The position numbers were made by a program, and so were the translations under genes. The notes beneath the pieces were generated by a model. That model was given only the letters and a program-made list of their open reading frames with translations, did no database searches and was not told where the DNA came from. From positions 33,848 to 97,847 of the forward strand of contig MLAK01000579.1 of assembly GCA_001839685.1 (NCBI GenBank): DNA of 64,000 nt. Reading direction: 5' to 3'. This document shows positions 38,101 through 47,290 of this stretch, in pieces (the first letter of the stretch is position 1; the number at the start of each line of letters is the position of its first letter). This stretch comes from Tritrichomonas foetus. Lineage: Eukaryota > Parabasalia > Tritrichomonadida > Tritrichomonadidae.

Positions 38101-38861
38101 GAAATGAAGCCAAATGTCTTTGCAAACTCGCGAAAAAAATGTTAACTTGTAAAACGCCAATTCTTTCAAAAAGTGGCGTCCAATCAATCCTTCCAATATT
38201 TTTCGAACATAACAAAAGAGTAATCAATCATGTTTCTACTTTCGTCACTGTTGTGTTTCCCCAAGACATTCTTGCTGGCAACCGTTGTGAAGATTGGCCG
38301 TCATTAATTCCTGAAACTTTTTCTTTATATTTTAATCAATGTTTTCTCGCTTTGAACATGAAATTAAATGAAGCTAAAAAGAAAATATTATCCAATTCTT
38401 TTATAATCAGTGAAAATTTGATTGAAGCTGTAATGAATAGACTGAATAAACTTGCAGCTTTAACAAAAGGTTTACTTCTTCACACCTGTGCCGAAAAAGT
38501 GCCAGTTTGCGTAATTAGAGTGACTATAAGGCATGGAGTAAATTGGTTGGATAATGTAACTGGATTATTTCCATTTTTATGTGATTCTAGAGATTACAAT
38601 TTTGAAGCATTTGATGAATTCTTAACTTTAAGTGCTGCAATTGCGAGGCAACTTCAATCAGTTGTTGATCACGTGAGACGAAATGAAAAATCTTTACAAA
38701 GCCTCCTTCCTGGAATCAGTAAATCTTTGGCAACGTGGAGTTATGCATTGAAGAGTTCACTGAGGTCAGTACAAGAAGAAGCAGAACTTTTGCCGGCAAA
38801 GGAAAGAACTTTAGTTGGTGAAGTAATCAGGACACAACAAATTGAGCAAAGCTTGGGCTAG
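35142..38861 (+). CDS. FANCD2: FANCD2-like DNA-repair protein (1239 aa)
   Basis: A helical-repeat protein of FANCD2-like length and order. Recognisable stretches include R-E-L-P-A-V-I-K-F-L-V-S, the C-T-L-D-V-W-V-L-F-C-L-F helix, the solenoid around V-G-A-L-L-I-Q-I-E-I-G and E-L-R-E-L-G-V-I-G-S-A-A-I. The region that in human FANCD2 holds the mono-ubiquitinated lysine aligns with Q-Q-M-I-T-K-M-S-G-K. K395 or K391 is the candidate site. FANCD2 with FANCI forms the clamp for interstrand-crosslink repair. A basic S-R-K-K-R-K-R-M cluster near residue 310 could be a nuclear signal. The C-terminal part (from about residue 900) is less conserved. FANCI is the main alternative and is less likely given the matching blocks. 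Confidence 0.75.
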   Translation: MSLHRVLAPSLQTPKSDDSKPQCLASLDGLQWLDPLGISFDDTFCPTIKGTLRQIEQNISNYISSLPKSQVDDLCHSLSSYFLDIYIVSQFTQPTNVNTSFLKIILNIYILQEAVISALGQFFSMTFLEDNLVKLRTITLAITRDLSFLKCISNEKALTDMLFDAISNCHHSIKEILLDSLFLLIDGSSEVIDRLLKLILENNDDNIISSILQAIEGLTLSPADKERVRQHVLTNILPAATTRELPAVIKFLVSTTDETNAAITVDSFRSNLFIVSPSHLHNENFNEQLSSGTNSLSQNETSSSFPKQSRKKRKRMTVNKITAENLTFADTEFFILLQLKNALQFNHSFNKNFIIALEFSSGEFCTLDVWVLFCLFSISPMRARAQQMITKMSGKTLTSNSITNAVLGHQKALENLSNSMIDLMSWMISNTSENVANNGIALASALFEENENSGTLQDIVGALLIQIEIGEESNKARIVSILELLSLEHPEKLRNFVQLIQGLLWGSESITNSLYSIIASITARLTLRSLDDFEEQASAQITIGFNKMMSSTHSELRELGVIGSAAILNRINEISGDEMDNIVKVYSQIMNFICDDIKSSLIFNRCLLRNRNRTNNFNIYLIDELEKRFQELIIEDEGTGQFGLESSKHSFNLIQYLFSDSIKTTFPSRKAYERRRLAVVIFSSTALQLLLDAHKKIGNSLREKCFYIFETSFTLSNDDRKDEECLTILLFVHSYLMCLLNYFCDEIIHNKSNKHATENGDFPGKCIQRASQLISIEEKIVLTLRSIDNFEHDIYGKMFPKHKPFLKKYKDANDVNCIFIEKYRIYFSSPSSTFFSLIYSLPLPLSDNHLKIAFRIIIDYMYCLQAKNGPIYEVDLYESLDFIHFLCMKLLPTLMRDERSTSILILERIFKLLKIEFTLPQYKDKNQFDRLLKSCSGNDSGRSNVFKKFAKIMVNYPDLPQTIQLPLLLLLRSILHNGPSQKVDICGNEAKCLCKLAKKMLTCKTPILSKSGVQSILPIFFEHNKRVINHVSTFVTVVFPQDILAGNRCEDWPSLIPETFSLYFNQCFLALNMKLNEAKKKILSNSFIISENLIEAVMNRLNKLAALTKGLLLHTCAEKVPVCVIRVTIRHGVNWLDNVTGLFPFLCDSRDYNFEAFDEFLTLSAAIARQLQSVVDHVRRNEKSLQSLLPGISKSLATWSYALKSSLRSVQEEAELLPAKERTLVGEVIRTQQIEQSLG

Positions 38862-38962
38862 CCTTTTTGTTGTTTTTTACTATTTATTTTTTGAAATTAA
38901 ATATAATTTCGCGTTATTTTTAGATTTTATTGGTGTGTTCTTTTTATAAGATGAAAAATCAA

Positions 38963-39114
38963 TGAATAGAATGATATGATATGAATAGAATGATATGATA
39001 TGAATAGAATGATATGATATGAATAGAATGATATGATATGAATAGAATGATATGATATGAATAGAATGAGATGAAATGAATAGAATGAGATGAAATGAAT
39101 AGAATGATATGAAT
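38963..39114. repeat. Minisatellite, eight copies of a 19-bp unit
   Basis: Unit TGAATAGAATGATATGATA, five exact copies followed by two of TGAATAGAATGAGATGAAA and a partial one. It lies between the converging 3' ends of the FANCD2-like and eEF1B genes. Confidence 0.95.
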
Positions 39115-39178
39115 CGAAAAGGAGGAATAATTACATAAGATTAGTTAAAAAGGTTTACGAAAAACCCTAGAAATTGTT

Positions 39179-39484
39179 TTAGATTTTTTGGAAAGCTATG
39201 AGTTTAACCCCAATCGGTGCTTCAACTTTGCTTTTGATCGCCTTTTTGATATCACTGATTCCCACTTCATCAGTTATGACTGCTCCAATTTTTAAGCATT
39301 TCAAGCCATAGAAAAGATTGTCTTGCTCTGATTTGCCCCATAGTAACCCATCAATTGATATTTGTCGAATTTTTGTTTCGATAAGCTCCAAATCATATGA
39401 AGCATCTTTTTGATTTATTTGAAACACACAAGTAGATTTACCAATCTTGGTGTCATTCTGCACTGATGGTTCAGGAACACTCAT
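39179..39484 (-). CDS. Minimal eEF1B guanine-nucleotide-exchange domain protein (101 aa)
   Basis: The whole protein is the C-terminal exchange domain of elongation factor 1-beta/delta. It has a K-S-T-C-V-F-Q-I strand, the signature I-D-G-L-L-W-G-K-S, Y-G-L-K-C-L-K-I-G-A-V-I and the final V-K-L-I-A-F-Q-K-I. That domain inserts into eEF1A to release GDP. Eukaryotic eEF1B subunits normally carry an N-terminal GST-like or linker region of 100 or more residues, absent here. The size is that of the archaeal single-domain factor. I chose the ATG at 39484. The open frame upstream reaches only a TTG and encodes an unlikely N/I/F-rich stretch. It could be a second, reduced paralogue beside a full-length one elsewhere. 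Confidence 0.85.
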   Translation of the reverse strand: MSVPEPSVQNDTKIGKSTCVFQINQKDASYDLELIETKIRQISIDGLLWGKSEQDNLFYGLKCLKIGAVITDEVGISDIKKAIKSKVEAPIGVKLIAFQKI

Positions 39485-39813
39485 TAAAAAAATGATATGG
39501 TGAAATGAATAATTGATATCATTATTTATTATATTGAGAATAAAGAATGACAATTAAAATTCAGAAAAATTGAATAAAAATCCAGCCAATTATAATGGCA
39601 AAGAATTTTTCTGAAAAATTAATCATATCCTCAATAATTTTCCATTGTTTATATGATTTATCAAGCTAGCTATAACACCAAATGAGCCAATAAATTTTAA
39701 TTTCCAAATAAAGTATTATGAAATATGGAACAAAAAAAACACGAGATCCATTCTCAGGATTGATTATTTTTTAAAACAATAATTCATATATAGATTGATT
39801 TCCATAGATCAAA
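39485..39813. other. Spacer between two minus-strand genes
   Basis: 329 bp, AT-rich. It must hold the eEF1B promoter and the 3' end of the LRR-cap gene. No clear motif copy, repeat or RNA is visible. Confidence 0.4.
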
Positions 39814-42126
39814 TTAAACATTGATTCCAAGCTCGGCAATTTGTTCGAGAAGTTTTTTAATTTCTTCATCTTTCTCTTTTTCTGTTTGTTTCAGTTCAGT
39901 CAATTTGTTGATGAGTGGTTGGCGAGTTTCCTTCAAACTCTTTAATAAAACTGCTTCTCCAGACGAGCACAAATCATTTATAAAACACAAAACAGAGCCA
40001 CTTCTTTCTTGCCATTCAAAGGTTTCATTTAAGAAATTTCCAACCTTTTCAACTTTTTCTGAAGCAATTTGTCGTTTAATCTGATATTCATTTCCATCTT
40101 CCCAATATTCATTCACTTTCTGTTTCAATTTTGAAAGAGATTGTAATGAAAAAGATTTCAGGTTTTCACGTGCTTTACCAATTGCTTCTTCAATAATCTC
40201 AACGATTTCTGAATATTTTGGAATCATTTCATAAACTTTTTGAATATTATCTAAATTATACTCAACTGTTTCAATTTTATCAGAAATAAACAAAAGATTA
40301 ACCTCAATCTGCGCAATTTTCTCTAAATTCGCCTGAATGCCACCTAAAAAATTCGAACTATTTGAATGATTAGAACTGTTTGAAGTGGTTTGAAAATGAG
40401 AAAAGTTGGTGTGAATGTGATTTAGCATTTGAGAAGATTCTTTACAGATTTTTGAATAGTTATGAAGGAATTGAGGATTGGCAGTTTTATGGATGAGTGT
40501 TACATAAATTTTTGTCTTTCGTAAATGATTTATAACTTTGTTTAATTCGTGATTTATTTGTTGTTTAATTTTTAAGGTGTCTATTATTCGGCCTAATTCA
40601 ATTCTTTCTCCTTCATTTTCTACTTTTTCGATAGTTTGGAGTAAATCAGGAATTAATATATCTAGTCTCTTTGGTGTTTCAATAATTTCTCTGATTTTTT
40701 CATTTTGGAATTGGCATAATTCATGGGGAATTGAAAAACTTGTCAAATTTTCTGTTTCTGCTAATACTTGGTTAAATAATGAGAAAAGTTGATTCATGAT
40801 TCCAGAAATATTCCGTTTTTTATTCAAAATTGGCTCAAATATATTGATGTGTTTGGTAATTGAATCAAAAGAACGGTTTTGACCTTTCGTGAATTTTCTA
40901 AATTCGTCGACTTTTCGTTGAAGATTTGTGAGAATGTTAATTTGATCATTAAATATACTATCTCTCATAGCATTATTTGATTGATTTTTCTGAATATCTT
41001 GGATTTTTTGAATACTTTCCTGTGAATTCTTACCAATTTGAATAATGGCTGATTCAATGATTTGAAAAGCTTCATTTTCAGCATTTATTATTTCTTGTTC
41101 GTTGCAAATTTTCACTAGATCTGTTTGACTTGGAAGAACATTTAAATTGTTAGTGTCAAATAATTTCATTTCAATCAGATTAATTAAATTTCTTAAATTT
41201 TGCTCTTGTGTGACTTCTTGAGCAGTATTTCGGTTAAAATAAGGAGAATTATTTGAAAAGATCTTTTCTAATTCATGTTTTGTTAAAAATGGTTTAAAAC
41301 TAGTATTTGTACAATCGTTTTCTATTGGAGTGCTTTCTATTGGAATATCTAAAATTGGTTGTGGAATGTTTCTCTTTTGTATTTCTTCAATAAACTCATT
41401 ATTTATTTCTTTCATTAATATACCACCATTATTTACATAAGAAGAAATCAATTTATGTGTATCATTATCAAGTTGTTCGAAAATTGATTTTTCTTCAGGC
41501 GTGACCATTTTACCATCAATTTCTTCTATTTGATTTCCAAATGCAAAAAGAACCATAACTCGATATTGAGATTTCAACGAAATAGGTGATCCTGAAAAAT
41601 CAACTTTTTTGAGTTTCTCAAGTCGAACGGAATACTTAAATGAAGTGAAAAGTGCATTTTTAACAAAAATAGAAGAAGCATTCACTAGTTTTGAAACACC
41701 ATCAAATGTTAAAATTGGAACATTTGTGAAGTCAAATTCTTCCTGTTCAAAATTTTCAATATCATGAAATGATGCAATAGTGGAAGATAGAAAACTAGTT
41801 TTTGGTAATTCAAAATCTTTTTCTGTTTTCATATTTTTTTCTTTTTCGGCTTTGTTTGATTCTGTTTGAATTTCTGATATATTTTCGCTATTATTTGGAT
41901 TGCTATTTGTAATGATGTTTTGGTTCTTTTCGCTGTCTACTTCTTCGATATTTGCGTCTTTTAATTCGGGTTTGTTTTGGTCATCGACTTCTTTTGGTTT
42001 TGATGATGGCTTTTTGTCTGGTTGGTCTTTTTTTGTCGGTTTTACTTTTGGTTTTGAAGACGGTTTTACTACTGGCTTTGGCGCTGGCTTGACTTTTACT
42101 GGTTGTTTCTTCTTAATAGTTTTCAT
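39814..42126 (-). CDS. Basic-tailed LRR-cap and coiled-coil protein (770 aa)
   Basis: The first ~75 residues are Lys/Pro-rich with PAKKP-like repeats (VKPAPKPVVKPSSKPKVKP), followed by an acidic Asn/Glu segment. Residues about 145-220 contain one or two degenerate leucine-rich repeats closed by an LRR-cap (Y-R-V-M-V-L-F...E-I-D-G-K-M-V-T-P-E-E). The remaining ~500 residues are mostly helical with coiled-coil potential. LRR-cap plus coiled coil is common in axonemal and centrosomal proteins. The Lys/Pro N-terminus could bind microtubules or acidic surfaces. The frame extends to an earlier ATG at 42204. I prefer 42126 because composition changes to Lys/Pro-rich there and it has an A-rich leader. 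No specific family recognised. Confidence 0.75.
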   Translation of the reverse strand: MKTIKKKQPVKVKPAPKPVVKPSSKPKVKPTKKDQPDKKPSSKPKEVDDQNKPELKDANIEEVDSEKNQNIITNSNPNNSENISEIQTESNKAEKEKNMKTEKDFELPKTSFLSSTIASFHDIENFEQEEFDFTNVPILTFDGVSKLVNASSIFVKNALFTSFKYSVRLEKLKKVDFSGSPISLKSQYRVMVLFAFGNQIEEIDGKMVTPEEKSIFEQLDNDTHKLISSYVNNGGILMKEINNEFIEEIQKRNIPQPILDIPIESTPIENDCTNTSFKPFLTKHELEKIFSNNSPYFNRNTAQEVTQEQNLRNLINLIEMKLFDTNNLNVLPSQTDLVKICNEQEIINAENEAFQIIESAIIQIGKNSQESIQKIQDIQKNQSNNAMRDSIFNDQINILTNLQRKVDEFRKFTKGQNRSFDSITKHINIFEPILNKKRNISGIMNQLFSLFNQVLAETENLTSFSIPHELCQFQNEKIREIIETPKRLDILIPDLLQTIEKVENEGERIELGRIIDTLKIKQQINHELNKVINHLRKTKIYVTLIHKTANPQFLHNYSKICKESSQMLNHIHTNFSHFQTTSNSSNHSNSSNFLGGIQANLEKIAQIEVNLLFISDKIETVEYNLDNIQKVYEMIPKYSEIVEIIEEAIGKARENLKSFSLQSLSKLKQKVNEYWEDGNEYQIKRQIASEKVEKVGNFLNETFEWQERSGSVLCFINDLCSSGEAVLLKSLKETRQPLINKLTELKQTEKEKDEEIKKLLEQIAELGINV

Positions 42127-42751
42127 TTTTTGTAACTTTGACAATCTTTTGACAAAAAAGTGGTTATAATTCCTATTTAATGAGAGATCAAATAATACGA
42201 CCATTTATCAAATAAAAAAGTAGAATTCAACTTGTCTAAAAAAGTGCAGTCTAATTGGAATTCATGACTGCCGAAAAAAAAGATAAATTATTGCCTTACT
42301 ATGAAGAAAAATAGATATAAATTCTAATGGTATCATAAGTATAGATATTAATCACAAAAATGCATGAATATGGTCTTTGAAAATCCATCTCTTATTCAAA
42401 ACTTCTCAAAATTTGAAATGCTTAAGAAATTAATTCACTTTTGAATGAATAAATGTAACCATATTATGTTGTTGATTATACTATCGAATTATTTTTTCGA
42501 TTCTTTCACAAGTTTTGTAGTATTTTTCTGTATTTTTTCATATTAAATTTGATTTATTATAATACTATAATTTAATAGATTAAATAACATCAGAAATAAT
42601 GGAACAAATAATATGAATACAAAGATATAAAACGTACAATCTTTTGCTAAAACATTCAATTTTTAAAGTTCCTCAAAAATTCAAAGCTTTCCTTGAACGT
42701 TAAAAATTTCGCATACGTTTGAAATAGGTGAAAAATATATATTTCTTGACG
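42127..42751. other. Divergent spacer
   Basis: About 625 bp between the LRR-cap gene and the coiled-coil gene. The first 78 bp could be coding if the upstream ATG at 42204 is used. GCACTTTTTTAGACAAG on the minus strand near 42240 is a weak motif variant. Nothing else is supported. Confidence 0.4.
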
Positions 42752-45700
42752 ATGAAAAGCAAATTTGCAGCTGATTTCCAAAATACCAAATTGCCTACTT
42801 CCACTCACGATAAATTACTCACACATTTGCGCGAAAATTTTTCATCTTTTTCAATGGCTGATGGTGTTAATATCAATCATCTTTCAACCCTCCAGAAATA
42901 TGTTAAAAGACTGGCCAGTGAACTTGGATATAAAATTAGTGACAATCCAGAACGGTTTGATCGAGAAAAACTTTTGACATATTCATTCTTAGTTTTATCA
43001 AATGCGCAAAATTCTTTAATGAATCAGAGTCCACAATTATATCGTACTAATCAATTAGCAGTTATTAATTTTGCGAATGCTTTTGGTGTTCCACCAGCAG
43101 AAGATTCAGATTCATTACTTAATTCTATCGGCCTTAAATATCGGATTGATAATGTTCAAAATATTGGGAATGAACTTACAGAAAGACTTTTATGTGTTCC
43201 TAAAATTCTGGCCAATTTCGGGCTTGATAAGAAAGACCCAAAACTTTTGTTTAATACAGAAAATTTATGTTCAGCTATTCGGAAAAAATGTGAAGATACT
43301 TCATTCTTAGATCGTGTTATTGAATTATTAGAATTACCATCGAATTCTTCTGAAACAGTTGTCATGAAAATGATTCAAAAGAAAATGAAAGATAAAGATC
43401 AAAGTGAACAAATTCAACTCCTTAAACATCAAAATCAACAACTTCATGAAAAAATTAATGAACTTAAATCTCGAACAGTAAACCATGAAATTATTCGGAA
43501 ACAAAATATGATTGATGCCGAATTAGAAATGGCTGAGCAAAAGAAATCAGAATTACAATTGAAAAACCATGCACTTGAAAATGAAATATATCAATTAAAG
43601 CAAAAAGTGAACGAACTTGAAAAATTGAATCGAATGCCATCTCAACATCAAGAAAGATTAAAAGATGTAAATGATGCACTTAAAAATCAAATCGAAAGTC
43701 AAAGAATCGAATTGGAAAATAACTCGAAAAATATGAAAGATTTATATACCCTTGTTAATAAGCAAGGACAACTTTTAACATTATATGATAAAGCTTTAGC
43801 TGAAAAATCATTCTCAACAGCAACACCGACAAAATCTGGAAGACTTAGACAAATTCAGCCACCAGTTGTTGAAGAAAAAATTTTTGATATTATTGCAGAT
43901 GCTATTGAAAATGCACCACCTGATATTGTTGATGGTATTTTAAAGATTACAAAAAGTAGCAAATTCACAAAAACCGAAAAAATTAAGAAAATTATTTCAT
44001 TTTTCATCGAAGAAGTTAGAAAGCAAAGACAGAATATTGGCTCGGTAAAAGCAAATAAAGGCGAATGTGAAAGATTAATTACTGCAATGCATTCACAACT
44101 TCGATTCCTAGAAAACTTAGTCAGTTGTGATGATGATATTCAACTTTTGTTTGAAGAACCTGATGAGGCTAAAAAATCAATACAAGAGCAAGTTATGAGA
44201 ATTGAACAATTCTTAAAACAAAATGCGAAAGGATTTGTTGAAGATGCAAATATTTTTGATACTCTACAATTAAATGTTAATCCACTTGAATTATCAAAGA
44301 AACTTCAATCATTCCTTGATCGTTATCCAACAATTCGTACCCCTGAAGGTGATGAATTATTTGTTATGCTAAGAATGTCACTTGCTGCAAATGGAATTTT
44401 AAGAAGATTTGCAATCACAACTCGAAACCAAACCGAAAAACAAATGAATGATATTCGTGTTCTTACAAATGAAATTGAAAAAGTTACAGCTGAAAGAGAA
44501 AGGAGAACTGGTTATATGCTTCAACAAATTAATGAAGAAGTTGCTCGTCGTGAAAAAGCTGAACAAAATTTAAATAAAATTAGAATCATGATGAAAGCAA
44601 ATAATGGAAAAGGATCATCAAATCCTGCCTTGATGGAATTCTTAGAAAAAACTGATACGATGACAGATAGTGATGACTATAAACAAAATCTTGAAAGACA
44701 ACTTTCACAGGCATTAACAGAATTATCGAAAGCAAGAGCAGAAATTGAAGCCAAAGAATTGCCTGTGAAAGATGAAAACTTAACTGTTGATCTTCAACAT
44801 CAAATTGAAAAACAATTGAGAGAAATAAATCAATTAATGACAAAAATAAATAGCCAAAATAATGAAATTGATCAATTAAATCAACAATTAGCATCATCAC
44901 AGGCCCAAGTAGACAAACTTACTAAAGATTTGAATGATACTAAAGAAAAATATATGTCAAGAATTAAACAACTAAAGAGCGATATAAATGAAAAAGTTGC
45001 GAAAGAAACTGAATGTAGTACACGTTCAGAAAAACAAAAATGTGAACACTTAAAAGAAACTATTCAAAAGATGAGAGTCAATAGAAAGACCCTCAAAGCA
45101 ACAATTGCTGAAAAAGAATCGAAAATATCTCTTCTTGATACTTCTTTGAAGCAATTAACCGAGGAATTGTTGCATCAAAAAGATTCATATGCAAAATTAG
45201 ATGATCTTCTGAGACAAGCCCAAACTAAACAAATGTCTAGTGAGTTTGAATATAAAATGCTTCAACAAAAAGTTAAAACATTGGAAGAAAGAGCTGAAAA
45301 AACAATAGCTCTTCATAAAATGACATCGGAAAATGAAACGAATACTCAAGTTGATATAATACGAGCAGAATTAAGTGAAAAACATCAAAATTTCTTATCA
45401 AAAATATTCTTAGAAATGAGAAGCTATTTTGATCATGCAAAATCAATTAATGATGAAAGTGTCATTGTTATGTTGAAAGATGTGAAATCAAAAATTAAAG
45501 ATTTACAATCAAGAAAATCAGCATTAGCTAAAGAAATAAATGACATCAGAATTATTTTGGGATTGAATGATCGAGACAATTTATTATCATATGTATCTTC
45601 TCTCAAAAAGAACGAGGAAGCCAATATCCAATCAATTCAGAAAGTTTCTCTTAAGAATGCACAAGTTGCCAAAGATTGGGAAAATTGGGCAAGAACACTT

Positions 45701-45793
45701 TATGAAACATCTGTCCCTAATTCTAAACCACAAGCAACAGTTGCAACAGTGAAAACGCAACTTGAAAGGGTATTAAGAAGCATAGATTTTTAA
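42752..45793 (+). CDS. Large coiled-coil protein (1013 aa)
   Basis: The N-terminal ~210 residues are globular and helical (a D-N-P-E-R-F-D-R-E-K-L-L-T-Y stretch) and could be a distinct domain. Residues about 220-350 and 560-880 are coiled coil rich in Q, K, E, separated by a less regular region around 370-540. The C-terminal ~110 residues form a compact module (E-M-R-S-Y-F-D-H-A-K-S-I and I-R-I-I-L-G-L-N) that resembles the end of the protein at 1170-4301. I start at ATG 42752. The frame is open eight codons further to a GTG only. It is probably a structural or tethering protein, but the sequence gives no compartment. No family recognised. Confidence 0.85.
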   Translation: MKSKFAADFQNTKLPTSTHDKLLTHLRENFSSFSMADGVNINHLSTLQKYVKRLASELGYKISDNPERFDREKLLTYSFLVLSNAQNSLMNQSPQLYRTNQLAVINFANAFGVPPAEDSDSLLNSIGLKYRIDNVQNIGNELTERLLCVPKILANFGLDKKDPKLLFNTENLCSAIRKKCEDTSFLDRVIELLELPSNSSETVVMKMIQKKMKDKDQSEQIQLLKHQNQQLHEKINELKSRTVNHEIIRKQNMIDAELEMAEQKKSELQLKNHALENEIYQLKQKVNELEKLNRMPSQHQERLKDVNDALKNQIESQRIELENNSKNMKDLYTLVNKQGQLLTLYDKALAEKSFSTATPTKSGRLRQIQPPVVEEKIFDIIADAIENAPPDIVDGILKITKSSKFTKTEKIKKIISFFIEEVRKQRQNIGSVKANKGECERLITAMHSQLRFLENLVSCDDDIQLLFEEPDEAKKSIQEQVMRIEQFLKQNAKGFVEDANIFDTLQLNVNPLELSKKLQSFLDRYPTIRTPEGDELFVMLRMSLAANGILRRFAITTRNQTEKQMNDIRVLTNEIEKVTAERERRTGYMLQQINEEVARREKAEQNLNKIRIMMKANNGKGSSNPALMEFLEKTDTMTDSDDYKQNLERQLSQALTELSKARAEIEAKELPVKDENLTVDLQHQIEKQLREINQLMTKINSQNNEIDQLNQQLASSQAQVDKLTKDLNDTKEKYMSRIKQLKSDINEKVAKETECSTRSEKQKCEHLKETIQKMRVNRKTLKATIAEKESKISLLDTSLKQLTEELLHQKDSYAKLDDLLRQAQTKQMSSEFEYKMLQQKVKTLEERAEKTIALHKMTSENETNTQVDIIRAELSEKHQNFLSKIFLEMRSYFDHAKSINDESVIVMLKDVKSKIKDLQSRKSALAKEINDIRIILGLNDRDNLLSYVSSLKKNEEANIQSIQKVSLKNAQVAKDWENWARTLYETSVPNSKPQATVATVKTQLERVLRSIDF

Positions 45794-46163
45794 ATGCGAT
45801 AAAAATAATAATAGAATCACTCCTATGTGAGCTTCAAATATTAATCAGGAAGACCAAGATTAAAAATGCGTTTGCTAGAATATACAGCTAATCTATAAAA
45901 ATGTTAGATACTAGTTTTTGTATTATCTTTCTTTTATTTTCTGTTCGTCTTACAAGTGGAATCATTTCATCTTCTTGATTGAATCATTTCATCTTCTTGA
46001 TTTAATCATTTATTTTTTTAAGTCACATTGGTGTCTTGGATCATCATTTCACTTCTGAATGGCGACCGTTTAAAAGTGGAATTTCATTTTCAGAAATGGC
46101 TTCATTTCCAGACTTAGTATCTTTTTTTTTTCTAACATATAGCTTGGAAATTTACTTGACTCG
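45794..46163. other. Spacer with a short direct repeat
   Basis: 370 bp. At 45960-46009 a 22-bp unit containing ATCATTTCATCTTCTTGATT occurs about 2.3 times. A 63-codon frame at 46036-46227 overlaps the next gene in another frame and is not supported. Confidence 0.5.
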
Positions 46164-46589
46164 ATGGTTGTTTCCCTTTCTCGAATCTCTTCAAACGCCG
46201 AAATTTTCGCTGATCAATGTGTTTTAAACGGCTTCGTTCCTCCTCATCCAGGTGATGTAGAACGCGCAATAAAACTAGCCAATTCTGCTCGACACGTTGT
46301 TGAGTCCGCTTTAACTTCAATTTCAGAACTCGATATCGAAAACAGCGAAAAAATAAAATTAGACACAGGCTGCATCTCAAAATATGCAAAGGATTTGCCA
46401 GAAATCACCGTGACAGAATTAGAGACGATCAAAAACATCGCAAATAGATCTAAAAATCCATTATCTCAAGGAACGATAAACAGAGCCCACGAAACGCTAA
46501 AGCACATTGCTACAAAAGATATACGAAATATAACCAGAGTGTTGATAGCTAAAGGAGAAGTTAAGCAGTCGCTTGATGAAAACGAATAA
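46164..46589 (+). CDS. Small helical protein, function unknown (141 aa)
   Basis: An intact ATG-to-TAA frame with balanced composition and slightly raised G+C, unlike chance ORFs here. It is predicted almost wholly helical with amphipathic patterns (D-V-E-R-A-I-K-L-A-N-S-A-R-H-V-V; I-N-R-A-H-E-T-L-K-H-I). There is no signal peptide, membrane segment or recognised motif. A start nearer an initiator-like sequence is not evident. Such small helical proteins are often subunits of larger complexes, but I cannot assign one. Confidence 0.6.
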   Translation: MVVSLSRISSNAEIFADQCVLNGFVPPHPGDVERAIKLANSARHVVESALTSISELDIENSEKIKLDTGCISKYAKDLPEITVTELETIKNIANRSKNPLSQGTINRAHETLKHIATKDIRNITRVLIAKGEVKQSLDENE

Positions 46590-47290
46590 ATTTTTTGTTA
46601 ATTTTTTCAATAAATATAATTAAAGATTCACGCATTATCTTAATATTTCCATTTTAAATACTTATTTAATTCTTAATTGCTTTTTTATTCATCAAAATGC
46701 CGAATTTTGATATCAAAAATGATTCTTCAAAACTTTTGAATCAAAAATTCGGCTTTTGACTGAAAAAAATCCAAATAAATGAATGAAATTCCACATTTCC
46801 ACAAATAACCTTTTGAAATTCAACTCATTCTTTCAGTATACTAAGGATTCTAAGAATTCTTAGAATATAATACTATACTTTAAAGTGTTTTTATTAATGA
46901 CAAAGGATGAATACTTTAATGAAAGTTTAGTATATTTAAAGTGTTTATCTCCCATTGTTTCATATTCCACTGAAAAATCAACAGTTAGACTTAATTTAAA
47001 TCAGAGAAACTCGTGTTCTATGGATTAGAGACATTCAACACTTTCCCAACATTAAAAATATATATAAACTACTTTTAACAATTCGGGATTTTTACTTATT
47101 AAGTCATTCATCATAATATATTTTAGCGAGAAATGAAACAATGTATAGTATGAATAAATATATATCATTTCCCATTATTTTAACTCATACTACTAGTCTT
47201 TTAAAAAAGATAAAGTGATTTTAGTTCAATGTCAGATATATATCAAAGATCGAGGAAACGTATTTTATTAATTCGATTCAAACTAACTAA
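46590..47290. other. Convergent spacer without repeat
   Basis: About 700 bp between the small helical protein and a Rab gene. Unlike several other convergent spacers it has no tandem array. A short ATTCTTAGAAT palindrome lies near 46855. No ORF or RNA gene is visible. Confidence 0.45.
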
